Shown: in pieces, positions 1-9,426 of the stretch
How the letters are laid out: the number at the start of each line of letters is the position of its first letter
Numbering within the stretch: the stretch's first letter is position 1
Assembly (NCBI GenBank): GCA_030433415.1
Contig: JAUIMF010000033.1
Location: forward strand, 1-33,930
Direction of reading: 5' to 3'
DNA from: Gammaproteobacteria bacterium
Lineage (GTDB): Bacteria > Pseudomonadota > Gammaproteobacteria > Pseudomonadales > Halieaceae
DNA length: 33,930 bases
Program-made: the position numbers and the translations under genes
Notes under the pieces: model-generated
Told to the model about the DNA's origin: nothing
The model's input: only the letters and a program-made list of their open reading frames with translations
Databases searched by the model: none

Positions 1-1166
1 GTGGGATAGGCCGTGATAAATGTTGGCTGCTCCAGGCGATGCTCCGCGGTCTTCTCGAAGATCTCGATCTGGATTTTGCCAAGGCCCCAGGCATCCTGCA
101 CCTCGATACCGAGGGACTCCGCCACCGAGGATGCGCACTCCCGCGACGCCAGGTCGCCAGAGTCCAGGTCGGGGTTGTAGGCCAGGATCGCCTCGAGCAC
201 CGTCATGCGGGCGAAGGGCTGCGAGAAATCGTACTCCTGCCCCTGATAGCTGATCACGGGGCTGCCCATCACGTCCTCGGCAAGGCCGCGCAGCATGCGC
301 TCCGTGAGATCCATGGCGTCGTTGTAGTCCGCGTAGGCCCAGTAGTACTCGAGCATGGTGAACTCGGGATTGTGCCGCGTGGACAGACCCTCGTTGCGGA
401 AGTTCCGGTTGATCTCGTAGACCCGCTCGAAGCCCCCCACCGTCAGGCGCTTGAGATAAAGCTCGGGCGCAATACGCAGGTACATGGTGAGGTCCAGCGC
501 ATTGTGATGCGTCACAAAGGGCTTGGCCGCGGCGCCGCCCGGGATCGGCTGCATCATCGGCGTCTCTACCTCCATAAAGCCCCGCTCGTCCATGAACTGG
601 CGGATATAGCTGATGATGCGCGAGCGCGTGCGAAACACCTTGCGTGAGGATTCGTTGACGATCAGGTCCACATAGCGCTGGCGGTAACGCAGCTCCTGAT
701 CCGCCAGACCGTGGTACTTGTCCGGCAGAGGCCGCAGGGCCTTGGTGAGCAGGCGCGCCTCGGCCATGTTGATGTACAGGTCACCCTTGCCGGAACGCTG
801 CAGCGTACCCTGGGCCGCAACGATGTCGCCCAGATCCCAGCTCTTGATATCTGCGAGGGTTTCGTCGTCCAGCCCCTTGCGATCCACATACAACTGGATC
901 TGACCGTCGCCATCCTGAATCAGCAGAAACGCGCCGCGGTTGCGAATCAGGCGCCCCGCCACCGCAAATTGCTCGCCCCGCGATTCGAGCGTCGCCTTGT
1001 CGTCGTCAGCGTAATCCGCCTGCAACCGCCCCGCCGTCGCCGTGCGACGAAAATCATTGGGAAACGCGTTGCCGGTTTCGCGCAGGCTGGTGAGTTTGGC
1101 GCGGCGTTCCGCGATCAGCTTGTTCTCGTCTTCCAGCGTCGGTGTGGCGTCCGTGCGATCGTTCAT
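1..1166 (-). CDS. lysS: Lysyl-tRNA synthetase, class II (C-terminus beyond window)
   Basis: This cytoplasmic enzyme charges tRNA-Lys with lysine. The reading frame starts at an ATG (1166-1164) and is open to the window edge, giving 388 codons of a family that is usually about 500 residues, so the C-terminal catalytic part is missing. The N-terminal half carries the OB-fold anticodon-binding region (around [10 protein letters not shown]). It is followed by the class II core with the motif 2 signature [14 protein letters not shown] and the LysRS-typical segment [17 protein letters not shown]. The start lies 9 bases after the prfB stop, so the two genes form the prfB-lysS operon known from E. 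coli and relatives. The start is supported by this spacing and by the usual acidic/basic N-terminal extension ([20 protein letters not shown]). Confidence 0.96.
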   Translation of the reverse strand, partial: MNDRTDATPTLEDENKLIAERRAKLTSLRETGNAFPNDFRRTATAGRLQADYADDDKATLESRGEQFAVAGRLIRNRGAFLLIQDGDGQIQLYVDRKGLDDETLADIKSWDLGDIVAAQGTLQRSGKGDLYINMAEARLLTKALRPLPDKYHGLADQELRYRQRYVDLIVNESSRKVFRTRSRIISYIRQFMDERGFMEVETPMMQPIPGGAAAKPFVTHHNALDLTMYLRIAPELYLKRLTVGGFERVYEINRNFRNEGLSTRHNPEFTMLEYYWAYADYNDAMDLTERMLRGLAEDVMGSPVISYQGQEYDFSQPFARMTVLEAILAYNPDLDSGDLASRECASSVAESLGIEVQDAWGLGKIQIEIFEKTAEHRLEQPTFITAYP

Positions 1167-1175
1167 GGTCGGGTC

Positions 1176-2274
1176 CTACAGGCCACTTTTCAGAGAGGCT
1201 TCAATAAAGGGGTCGATGGCGCCGTCGAGCACCGCCTGGGTATTGCTGGTTTCCACGTTGGTACGCAGGTCCTTGATGCGCGATGAATCGAGGACATAGG
1301 AGCGAATCTGGCTGCCCCAGCCGATATCCGCCTTGTTGTCTTCCATGGCCTGCTTTTCTTCGTTGCGTTTGAGCACTTCCATCTCGTAGAGCTTGGCGCG
1401 CAGCAGCTTCATGGCGTTGTCTTTGTTCTGGTGCTGGGAGCGCTCGGTCTGGCACTGCACCACAATGCCCGACGGGTTGTGCGTCAGGCGCACCGCCGAA
1501 TCGGTCTTGTTCACGTGCTGGCCGCCCGCGCCGCTGGCCCGGTAGGTATCCACCCGCAGATCCGCAGGATTGATCTCGATCTCGATATTGTCGTCGATCT
1601 CTGGTGAGACAAATACCGAGGCAAAAGAGGTGTGACGCCGGTTACCCGAATCAAAGGGCGATTTGCGCACCAGGCGATGCACGCCGGTTTCGGTGCGCAG
1701 CCAGCCAAACGCGTATTCGCCCGAAAACTTGATCGTCGCGCTCTTGATGCCCGCCACGTCACCGCCCGAGGCTTCGATCAGCTCGGTAGAAAAACCGCGG
1801 GACTCACCCCAGCGCAGATACATCCGCAACAGCATTTCGGCCCAGTCCTGGGCCTCGGTACCACCGGAGCCGGCCTGAATATCGAGAAAGGCATTGTTGG
1901 CATCCATCTCGCCATTGAACATGCGCCGGAATTCGAGCTGTTCCAGCACCTTCAGGAGCGAGGCGATCTCTTCTTCGATGTCGGCGACCGCCGCCTCGTC
2001 ATCCTCTTCTGCGGCCATCTCCAGCAGATCCATGGCATCCGATGCCCCGGCATCGAGGGTGTCGATGGAGCTGACAATGGATTCCAGCGACGAGCGCTCC
2101 CGCCCCAGTTCCTGGGCGCGGTCCGGATCGTCCCAGACGCTGGGTTCGGCGAGTTCGAGTTCTACTTCTGCCAGTCTTTCCCGTCGCTGATCGACGTCAA
2201 AGATACCCCCTAAGCACGTCCGTACGTGCTTCGATGTCCTTGAGGCTCTGTACCAGGGGATTGATCTCGAGCAT
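1176..2274 (-). CDS. prfB: Peptide chain release factor 2, expressed by programmed +1 frameshift
   Basis: RF2 ends translation at UGA and UAA. The first frame begins at ATG 2274-2272 ([20 protein letters not shown]...) and reads 25 codons to an in-frame TGA at 2199-2197. The slip site is the classic one: a Shine-Dalgarno-like AGGGGG, then TAT CTT TGA C. After a +1 shift at CTT the second frame continues as D-V-D-Q-R-R-E-R-L to the TAG at 1178-1176. The total is 365 residues, the same as E. coli RF2. The stop-codon recognition tripeptide SPF (in [12 protein letters not shown]) and the catalytic GGQ (in [13 protein letters not shown]) are both present. Low RF2 lets ribosomes shift, so the gene is autoregulated. 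A plain ORF caller would give a wrong N-terminus. lysS follows 9 bases downstream. Confidence 0.97.
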
Positions 2275-2369
2275 GGGGGTTGTCCGTCCGAAAAAAAGGG
2301 CGCCATTCTACCGGAGACTTGGCGGTGCTTCGACCCATTCGAAGCGGCCTGGTGCACCAGAGGGGGCGC

Positions 2370-3533
2370 TCAGCCGAAACGATTCAGCAGGTAGCCGATG
2401 AGCATGACCTGGGGCACGGTCACCAGGGGCAGGCAGAGCGCGACGGCCCAGCTGCGGGCCGTGTCGCGGATGGACATGATTTCGGTGTAGTCCGTGGCGA
2501 CACCCGCCATCAGAAACGTAAAGCTGTTCCCCGGCGCCGAGGCGCGATTCATCAGATCGGCGGCGATCGGTGTCGCGCCTTCGGAGCAGACCTCGATCAC
2601 CGTGGCGGCAAGTAGCGTCAGCCACAGCCCCGCGACCGAGGCACCAAACCAGGTGGCATAGTTTTCTACCGGCACCAGAGCGCGCACCGCGGCGGCCAAC
2701 AGCAGGCCAAAGAGTGCCCAGCGAATCACGACGCGGGAGCCACGCAGACCCTCGCCCAACAGCGCGAGGAACCCGGCGACAGAGAATTGCCATCCCGCCC
2801 GGTACTCGTCCCACTGCGCCTTCACCGACAGCTCAATGCTGATGTTCTCGCGCCAGGGGTTCGCAGGCAGCAGTTGCCGGTGCACCAGGGCATCGAATAC
2901 CAGGCCCGTGATGATGCCGATGACCAGCGAAAGCAGGATGAATGCGAGGGTCCAGGTCACGCCGATCAGGCCGAAGAGAATGAGCGTCAGCGACAGCGAA
3001 TTCCATGGGCTGGCCAGAAGAAAGGCCATGACCTGACCCGTCGACGCACCGCGCTCAAAAAGCTTCATACCGACGGCCAGAATGCCGTGGCTACACAGAT
3101 CGAGGAACACGCCAGCGAGCGTGGCGCGGAACATGCCCCCAAGGCCAGCCTTGCGACCCAACACAGAGACCACGAGGTCCCGGGGCACATTGGCCAGCAG
3201 CCCCACAAAGATCACGCCCAGGGCGAGCCCCCACCACATGCGGGCAAACAGATCGGCGACCGAGTGCATGAACACAAGCGCCGGGTTGTCGTGCCCGTCG
3301 TGGGTAAACAGCAGATTGAGCAGCAGGCTGGCGGCCACCAACACCACGCAGGTCCAGAGAAACCAGTCCCGGCGCGCTGGTGTGGCACAGCAGCTGTCCG
3401 TCGCCGCCTGCGGGGCAGCACAGCAACTGTCATCACGCATTGAGTCAGCGGCGGCGGACTTCGATCCACAACAACTGCTGGCTTCGGGCTCCTGCGCTTT
3501 GGCTGCGTCCCCGGAACAACAGTCGCTCATCAC
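2370..3533 (-). CDS. DUF318/ArsP-type metal permease with cysteine-rich N-terminus
   Basis: This is a polytopic inner-membrane protein of 387 residues, resembling the DUF318 (ArsP_1) permease family, whose members export arsenicals or metals; one branch is described as Cu/Zn efflux. Four Cys-Cys pairs lie before the first membrane span, at about residues 5-6, 21-22, 37-38 and 48-49. They sit in SDCCSG, SSCCGS, DSCCAA and DSCCAT contexts and look like a cytosolic metal-binding tail. The first helix starts near residue 57 (WFLWTCVVLVAASLLLNLLF). Family-typical segments include DLCSHGILAVGMKLFERG and EVCSEGATPIAADL, each with a Cys inside the membrane region. It stands between prfB and recJ with no metal regulator next to it. 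The transported ion is inferred only. The start could be either of the first two Met codons. Confidence 0.82.
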   Translation of the reverse strand: MMSDCCSGDAAKAQEPEASSCCGSKSAAADSMRDDSCCAAPQAATDSCCATPARRDWFLWTCVVLVAASLLLNLLFTHDGHDNPALVFMHSVADLFARMWWGLALGVIFVGLLANVPRDLVVSVLGRKAGLGGMFRATLAGVFLDLCSHGILAVGMKLFERGASTGQVMAFLLASPWNSLSLTLILFGLIGVTWTLAFILLSLVIGIITGLVFDALVHRQLLPANPWRENISIELSVKAQWDEYRAGWQFSVAGFLALLGEGLRGSRVVIRWALFGLLLAAAVRALVPVENYATWFGASVAGLWLTLLAATVIEVCSEGATPIAADLMNRASAPGNSFTFLMAGVATDYTEIMSIRDTARSWAVALCLPLVTVPQVMLIGYLLNRFG

Positions 3534-3586
3534 CTCTCTCCCCGCATCAACTCACCCGTCGATCTAAGCGCGACGCCGCAGACGGG

Positions 3587-5326
3587 TCAAGGTACATCAA
3601 TGGGCTCAGGCACATCGATCTGTTCGATCAGCAACTGTAACTTCGTCTCGCCCCGAAACTGATTGATATCGAGACGGTAAACCACCCGGATGCGCTGCAC
3701 GCTCTGATCGGGCCAGCGCTCGGGGTCAACGTTGAAGGCAATGGCGTCGAGGTTTTGCGCCGACCCCTCGGGGCGAAGCATAAGCTTGAGGTGTCGCTCG
3801 CCGACGATACGTTGGGACACCACCGCGAATTCACCATCAAAAGCCGGTTCGGGAAAATGCTGCCCCCAGGGGCCGCCGTAGCGCAGCATGCCCGCCACCT
3901 CAAGGCTGAAGTCCTGGGCCTCGAGTCCGCCGTCGGTCTCTGTCACCGCTTCGAGACCACCAGGTGCGACGTCGGAAACCGCCGCCACAAAGGCTCGCTC
4001 AAAGTCAGCTAGGCGGTCCTCTTCCAGCGACAACCCCGCCGCCATCGCGTGGCCGCCAAAACGGTCGAGCAATCCCGGATTGCGCGCGGCAACGGTATCG
4101 AGCAGGTCGCGCAGGTGCAGCCCCGCGATGGAGCGTCCGGAGCCCTTGAGTTCGCCATCACCAACGCGGGCAAAGGCGATCACGGGTCGGTGGTAACGCT
4201 CTTTCACCCGCGACGCGAGAATTCCCACTACGCCCTGGTGCCAGCCTTCTTCGAACAGCACCAGTGCCGGCGGCACGTCTGCCAGCGCGTCAAAACGTGC
4301 CAAGGCATCCAGGGCCTGCGCCTGCATATCGCGCTCAATGCGCTGGCGCTCGCGATTCATGGTGTCGAGTTCCAGGGCCAGGGACCGGGCCCGCCGCGGA
4401 TCATCACACAACAAACACTCGATACCCCGCGACATGTCATCCAGACGCCCCGCCGCGTTCAGGCGCGGGCCGGCGGCAAACCCCAGATCCGAGGCCACGC
4501 AGGTGCCCGCCTCGCGCCCAGCCACGGCCAGCAGCGCAGCGATACCGGGTCGGGCATTACCACGACGAATACGCTGCAAACCGGCTTCGACCAGAATGCG
4601 ATTATTGCGATCGAGGGGGACAACATCGGCGACGGTGCCAAGGGCCACCAAATCCAGATACTTGCCCAGATGCAGCTCAGGCAGACCGTGCGACATAAAC
4701 CAGTCCAGCTCTCGCAAGCGCCTGCGCAGGGCCATGAGCAGGTAGAACATCACGCCCACCCCCGCCAGCGCTTTACTGGGGAATTCACAATCAGGCAGGT
4801 TCGGGTTCAGGATCACCGCGGCGTCGGGCAACTGCGCACCGGGCAGGTGATGATCGGTCACCAGCACCTCGATACCCGCCGCATTCGCGGCGGCGACCCC
4901 CTCTACCGATGACACGCCATTGTCTACGGTCACAATGAGGTCAGGACTGCGTTCGCGCGCCAGCGCAACGATACCGGGCGTCAGACCATAACCATACTCA
5001 AAGCGGTTGGGGACCAGATAATCTACATGCAGCGCACCGCAGGCACGCAGCGCGTCCACCGCCAGCGCCGTACTGGTCGCGCCATCGGCGTCGAAGTCCC
5101 CCACCACAAGAATACGCTGGTCCATCTGCAACGCCTGTACCAGGCGCTCCACAGCCTCATCCATGCCGCGCAGCAAGTCCGGTGAATGCAGCGCCTGCAG
5201 CGAAAGATCGAGGTCGCCAGCGTCGAGCACGCCCCTGGCCGCATAGATGCGGGCAAGCAATGTGGGCAGGCCCTGAGGCAGCGTCGTCGGAACCGACCGC
5301 CGCTGGATTTCGCCAGCCGTAGCCAA
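3587..5326 (-). CDS. recJ: Single-stranded-DNA-specific 5'-3' exonuclease RecJ
   Basis: RecJ degrades single-stranded DNA 5' to 3' in RecF-pathway recombination and mismatch repair. The 579-residue length matches the E. coli enzyme (577). DHH-family motifs are visible: DFDADGATST near residue 77, VTVDNG near 133, DHH at about 158-160, PRLNAAGRLDD, and the DHHA1 motif GGHAMAAGLSLEED. The chosen start is a TTG at 5326-5324, directly behind the TGA of thrC and in the same frame. Alignment with the E. coli N-terminus (IQLRRREV... versus IQRRSVPT...) supports it. Translation is therefore probably coupled to thrC. The xerD-dsbC-recJ-prfB-lysS order of enteric bacteria is kept here, with amino-acid genes inserted between dsbC and recJ. 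Confidence 0.96.
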   Translation of the reverse strand: MATAGEIQRRSVPTTLPQGLPTLLARIYAARGVLDAGDLDLSLQALHSPDLLRGMDEAVERLVQALQMDQRILVVGDFDADGATSTALAVDALRACGALHVDYLVPNRFEYGYGLTPGIVALARERSPDLIVTVDNGVSSVEGVAAANAAGIEVLVTDHHLPGAQLPDAAVILNPNLPDCEFPSKALAGVGVMFYLLMALRRRLRELDWFMSHGLPELHLGKYLDLVALGTVADVVPLDRNNRILVEAGLQRIRRGNARPGIAALLAVAGREAGTCVASDLGFAAGPRLNAAGRLDDMSRGIECLLCDDPRRARSLALELDTMNRERQRIERDMQAQALDALARFDALADVPPALVLFEEGWHQGVVGILASRVKERYHRPVIAFARVGDGELKGSGRSIAGLHLRDLLDTVAARNPGLLDRFGGHAMAAGLSLEEDRLADFERAFVAAVSDVAPGGLEAVTETDGGLEAQDFSLEVAGMLRYGGPWGQHFPEPAFDGEFAVVSQRIVGERHLKLMLRPEGSAQNLDAIAFNVDPERWPDQSVQRIRVVYRLDINQFRGETKLQLLIEQIDVPEPIDVP

Positions 5327-6721
5327 TCAGGCGCCCAGGTGCGTCGCCATAAACTGGCGCACGGCGGCGGCGTCATTGGGCAGCACTTCAAAGTGCTCCG
5401 GCAGATCGAACAGATTCGCCAGATGCGGCGGCAATGCGGGTTCGACACCCACGCCTGCGCGGGCGATGGCATCGGGGAACTTGGCGGGATGAGCCGTCGC
5501 CAGGGTCACCCACGGACCTGCAGTCGCAGCACCTGCCTGGGCGGCGACCACACCGATGGCGCTGTGGGGGTCAAGCAGGTAACCGGCGCGCGCATAGGTG
5601 TCGGCAATGCACTGCGTCGTCGCCTCATCGTCTACGCGACAGCTGTCGAAGCGCGTGCGGCAGTTCGCCATGGCCTGCTCCGAGAGGCTGATGTCGCCAT
5701 CGTTGAAGGCCTCCATCAGTGTGGCGATGGCCGTGGGGTCACGCTGGTAGAGGTCGAACATCAGGCGCTCGAAGTTACTCGACACCGTGATATCCATGCT
5801 CGGTGACAGCGTGTGCTCCAGGGTCTGGCGCGCGTAGGTGCCACTGCTGAGCAGGCGATGCAACACATCGTTGGCATTCGTCGCAATCATCAGGCGCTGC
5901 ACGGGCAGGCCCATCTGCGCGGCGAGATAACCCGCAAAAATGTCACCGAAGTTACCGGTCGGCACCGAATACGAAGCGGCGCGATGCGGCGCGCCCAGGG
6001 CAAGGCCCGCATAAAAGTAATAGACGATCTGGGCCATGATGCGGGCCCAGTTGATAGAGTTCACGGCAACCAGGCGGCGTCCATCGGGCAGAAAGCCCTG
6101 ATCCCTAAACGCGGCCTTGACCATCGCCTGACAGTCATCAAAGTTCCCTTCGATCGCCAGGTTATGGATGGTGGGAGCACTCAGCGTCGTCATCTGGCGA
6201 CGCTGAACATCGGACACCCGGCCATGGGGATGAAGAATAAAAATATCGATGTTTTCGCAGTGCTGGCAGCCCGCGATGGCTGCGGAGCCCGTATCGCCGG
6301 ACGTCGCCCCCATGATGACCACCTTTTCGCCACGGCGCTGCAGCACCGCGTCCAGCAGGCGTCCCAGCAATTGCAGGGCGAAGTCCTTGAATGCGAGCGT
6401 CGGACCATGAAACAGCTCCAGCACCCACTGGTCATGCCCGAGCTGTACCAGCGGCGCCACGGCTTCGTGACGAAAAACGGCGTAGGTGTCTTCGATGATC
6501 GACTGCAACTCCTCGTCGCTGAACGCGTCAGCGACGAAGGGCGTGAGAATGCGCTGGGCAAGCGCCGGGTAATCCAGCGTTGCCATCGCCGCGATTTCGT
6601 CGGCCGTGAACGCCGGTAGCTGCTCGGGCACATATAGCCCGCCATCGGGAGCCAGACCCGTCAGCAGCACGTCTTCAAAGCCCAGCGCCGGCGCGTCGCC
6701 ACGGGTACTGATATATCGCAT
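5327..6721 (-). CDS. thrC: Threonine synthase
   Basis: This PLP enzyme converts O-phosphohomoserine to threonine, the last step of threonine synthesis. The protein is 464 residues long and starts at ATG 6721-6719 (MRYISTRGDAPALGFEDVLL), the conserved beginning in Pseudomonas-type ThrC, with a GAGAGGAAG ribosome site upstream. An in-frame upstream extension to 6769 is unlikely. The PLP lysine is K112 in GPTLAFKDFALQLLG, and the phosphate-binding stretch GATSGDTGSAAI is intact. It lies 34 bases after hom, so the two make a threonine operon. Its TGA is followed at once, in the same frame, by the TTG start of recJ. Confidence 0.96.
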   Translation of the reverse strand: MRYISTRGDAPALGFEDVLLTGLAPDGGLYVPEQLPAFTADEIAAMATLDYPALAQRILTPFVADAFSDEELQSIIEDTYAVFRHEAVAPLVQLGHDQWVLELFHGPTLAFKDFALQLLGRLLDAVLQRRGEKVVIMGATSGDTGSAAIAGCQHCENIDIFILHPHGRVSDVQRRQMTTLSAPTIHNLAIEGNFDDCQAMVKAAFRDQGFLPDGRRLVAVNSINWARIMAQIVYYFYAGLALGAPHRAASYSVPTGNFGDIFAGYLAAQMGLPVQRLMIATNANDVLHRLLSSGTYARQTLEHTLSPSMDITVSSNFERLMFDLYQRDPTAIATLMEAFNDGDISLSEQAMANCRTRFDSCRVDDEATTQCIADTYARAGYLLDPHSAIGVVAAQAGAATAGPWVTLATAHPAKFPDAIARAGVGVEPALPPHLANLFDLPEHFEVLPNDAAAVRQFMATHLGA

Positions 6722-6755
6722 GAATTCTTCCTCTCTACAGGCCCTGGCAAAGGAC

Positions 6756-8045
6756 TCAGGGGCTATCAACCCGAATACCGTGCGGTGCGTCGCTCACCTC
6801 ATCCATCGACCCGATGGCGGCCATGGCACGGCGCAGGTCACCCTCGCGGGCGGCATTGGTGAGCACCACGACTGATACCGTCTCGTCATTGCCCACCGGT
6901 GGCTTCTGGATCAGCGCTTCGATGCTGATGCCCTCAGCGCCAAGGCAGCTGGCGAGGCGCGACATGACGCCGGGTTTGTCCTGGGCCTTCAAACGCAGAT
7001 ACCAGGGGCAGCGCACTTCACTCATGGCCAGGGACGTTACCGGTTCCAGACTGGCAACGGGCACACCAAGAGAGCTGACGACATTGCCTCCCGCGCGGGC
7101 GATATCGATGATGTCGGCCACCACCGCAGACGCTGTCGGCAGGCGACCGGCGCCGGCGCCGGAGTACACCGTCGGCCCGGCGCAATCACCTTCGAGGCGC
7201 ACCGCGTTCAGTACGCCATCCACGTTCGCCAGCAAGGCGTCATTGGGCAGTAGCGTGGGATGCACGCGCAGTTCCACACCCTGCTCGCTCGACCGGGCGA
7301 TGCCGAGATGCTTGATTCGGTAGCCCAGTTCGCCGGCAAACTGAATGTCCTCGGGCGTAACGGTACCGATGCCCTCACAGTGCACGGAGGCAAAGTCCAG
7401 CGGCATGGCAAAGGCCATGGAAGCGAGAATCGTCAGTTTGTGAGCCGCATCAATGCCGTCGATGTCAAAGCTGGGATCCGCTTCGGCGTAGCCCAGTTCC
7501 TGAGCCTGCGCCAGCACGTCGTCAAAGGCGCGCTTGCCCGACTCCATCTCGGTGAGAATAAAGTTTCCCGTGCCATTGATAATGCCGCTGACACCCGACA
7601 CGTGGTTTCCCGCCATGCCATCGCGCAGCGCCTTGAGAATGGGAATACCCCCGGCCACCGCGGCTTCGAACAGCAGACTCACACCCTTTGCCTCGGCCAG
7701 GGCCAGAAGTTCATTACCGTGCTCGGCAATCAGCGCCTTATTGGCTGTAACCACGGCCTTGCCGTTGTTAAGTGCAAGTTCCGTCAACTCCCGGGCCAGC
7801 GTTGTGCCGCCAATGCATTCGACCACCACATCCACGTCATCGGCCCGCGCCACCGCCAGCAGATCGCGTTCGACCGGCACATCCTGCACCGGGCAGTCAT
7901 CACGATCCCGTCGCGCACCCACCCGCGTCAATACCACGGGACAACCGGCGCGCGCCTCCAAAAGTGCCGCCCGGGACTGGAGCATCTCGATGGTGCCACC
8001 GCCCACGGTGCCGTTGCCACATACGCCGATACGCAGTGCTGTCAT
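6756..8045 (-). CDS. hom: Homoserine dehydrogenase
   Basis: This enzyme reduces aspartate semialdehyde to homoserine using NAD(P)H. It has 429 residues from ATG 8045-8043 (MTALRIGVCGNGTVGGGT), placing the dinucleotide-binding glycine motif right at the N-terminus as in the family. The frame is open further upstream to 8321, but that part overlaps the aminotransferase gene and looks non-coding. The catalytic region includes TANKALIAEHG with its conserved Lys, and GIINGTGNFILTEM. A C-terminal ACT domain (KAQDKPGVMSRLASCLGAEG) points to feedback control by threonine. No aspartokinase is fused to it. It sits between an alaC-like gene and thrC in one direction with short gaps. Confidence 0.95.
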   Translation of the reverse strand: MTALRIGVCGNGTVGGGTIEMLQSRAALLEARAGCPVVLTRVGARRDRDDCPVQDVPVERDLLAVARADDVDVVVECIGGTTLARELTELALNNGKAVVTANKALIAEHGNELLALAEAKGVSLLFEAAVAGGIPILKALRDGMAGNHVSGVSGIINGTGNFILTEMESGKRAFDDVLAQAQELGYAEADPSFDIDGIDAAHKLTILASMAFAMPLDFASVHCEGIGTVTPEDIQFAGELGYRIKHLGIARSSEQGVELRVHPTLLPNDALLANVDGVLNAVRLEGDCAGPTVYSGAGAGRLPTASAVVADIIDIARAGGNVVSSLGVPVASLEPVTSLAMSEVRCPWYLRLKAQDKPGVMSRLASCLGAEGISIEALIQKPPVGNDETVSVVVLTNAAREGDLRRAMAAIGSMDEVSDAPHGIRVDSP

Positions 8046-8094
8046 GCTGATTCCTGTACTGTTTTTCTGAATTTTACTGCGTCGCGCAAAAAAG

Positions 8095-9291
8095 TCAGGC
8101 CGTGTTGTCGTTGCCGTCCTCGCGGAACATGCGCTTGATATTGCGGATCGCCTGACGCGTGCGGTGCTCGTTCTCGATGAGACCGAAGCGCACGTAGCCC
8201 TCACCGTATTCGCCAAAGCCGATACCTGGAGACACCGCCACCTGCGCGTCGTGCAGCAGCTTCTTCGAGAATTCCAGGGAACCCAGCTCGCGATACGCCT
8301 CAGGAATCTGAGCCCACACAAACATGGTCGCCTTGGGCGGCTCCACGGGCCATCCGGCGGCGTTCAGACCGCTGCAGAGTACGTCTCGGCGCGACTGGTA
8401 CATCGCCGTAATCTCTGCAACGCAGGACTGATCGCCTTCGAGCGCGGCGATCGCGGCCACCTGGATGGGCGTGAACATGCCGTAGTCTAGGTAGGACTTC
8501 ATGCGCGCCAGGGCGCCCACGAGCGTTTTGTTGCCGCAGCAGAAGCCGACGCGCCATCCCGGCATGTTGTAGCTTTTGGACATGCTGAAAAACTCGACCG
8601 CCACGTCCCGGGCTCCCTCTACCTGCAGGATCGAAGGTGCCTTGTAGCCGTCATAGCACAGGTCTGCGTAGGCGAGATCCTGCACCACCCAGATGCTGTG
8701 CTCCCGTGCGATGGCGATCACTTTTTCGAAAAAGGGCAGCTCCACACAGTGCGCGGTGGGGTTGGACGGAAAATTCAGCACCAGCATCTTGGGCTTGGGC
8801 CAGCTGTTGCGGATCGCGTTTTCGAGTTCCTGAAAAAACTCGTCTTCATCGCCCATGGGCACGTGGCGGATGTCGGCACCTGAGATGACGAACCCATAAG
8901 GGTGTATGGGATAGGAGGGATTCGGCACCAGAATCGCATCGCCGGGCCCCGTGGTGGCCAGCGCCAGGTGGGCGAGACCTTCCTTGGAACCCAGGGTCAC
9001 AATGGCTTCGGTTTCTGAATCCAGCGCCACGTCGTAGCGCTCGCGGTACCAGTTGCAGATAGCGCGGCGCAGTCGGGGAATCCCCTTGGACTGGGAATAG
9101 CGGTGCGTGTCACCGCGTCGTGCGGTCTCAACGAGCTTGTCGACGATGTGCTCGGGCGTCGCCTGATCGGGGTTGCCCATGCCGAAATCGATGATGTCCT
9201 TACCCGCTGCCCTTGCCGCCTGTTTCAGGTCTCCAACAATACTGAATACATAGGGAGGGAGGCGCTGGATGCGCTGAAACTGCTCTTCCAC
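8095..9291 (-). CDS. alaC: Class I/II aminotransferase, AlaC-like (glutamate-pyruvate)
   Basis: This PLP-dependent aminotransferase closely resembles the AlaC/YfdZ group that makes alanine from pyruvate and glutamate. With the GTG start at 9291-9289 it has 398 residues and begins [20 protein letters not shown], as relatives do. The frame extends to 9408, but that extra segment is not family-like. The PLP-binding lysine is K239 in [15 protein letters not shown]. The SNPTA and DLAYAD segments that hold the cofactor are present. The gene lies 49 bases upstream of hom and 135 bases after dsbC, so it may share a transcript with the threonine genes. The start is less certain because no strong ribosome site is seen. 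Substrate is assigned from family similarity. Confidence 0.88.
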   Translation of the reverse strand: MEEQFQRIQRLPPYVFSIVGDLKQAARAAGKDIIDFGMGNPDQATPEHIVDKLVETARRGDTHRYSQSKGIPRLRRAICNWYRERYDVALDSETEAIVTLGSKEGLAHLALATTGPGDAILVPNPSYPIHPYGFVISGADIRHVPMGDEDEFFQELENAIRNSWPKPKMLVLNFPSNPTAHCVELPFFEKVIAIAREHSIWVVQDLAYADLCYDGYKAPSILQVEGARDVAVEFFSMSKSYNMPGWRVGFCCGNKTLVGALARMKSYLDYGMFTPIQVAAIAALEGDQSCVAEITAMYQSRRDVLCSGLNAAGWPVEPPKATMFVWAQIPEAYRELGSLEFSKKLLHDAQVAVSPGIGFGEYGEGYVRFGLIENEHRTRQAIRNIKRMFREDGNDNTA

Positions 9292-9426
9292 GGGTCTGGA
9301 TTCCGAAAAATGACTGATACGTTCACGGACGACGCAAAAGCTGTTCCGGGCTTGCGCACGCGGCCGCAGGAGGCACGGGACACTATAGCGACACCCCTCC
9401 CCTGTCAATCCGGATTGGGGTGCGGG

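Noticed and set aside
4049..4912. 287-codon plus-strand ORF
   Set aside because: It is antisense to recJ; its sequence is basic, repetitive and without family motifs, as expected for a shadow of a GC-rich gene.
7260..8138. 292-codon plus-strand ORF
   Set aside because: Antisense to hom, with no family-like segment.
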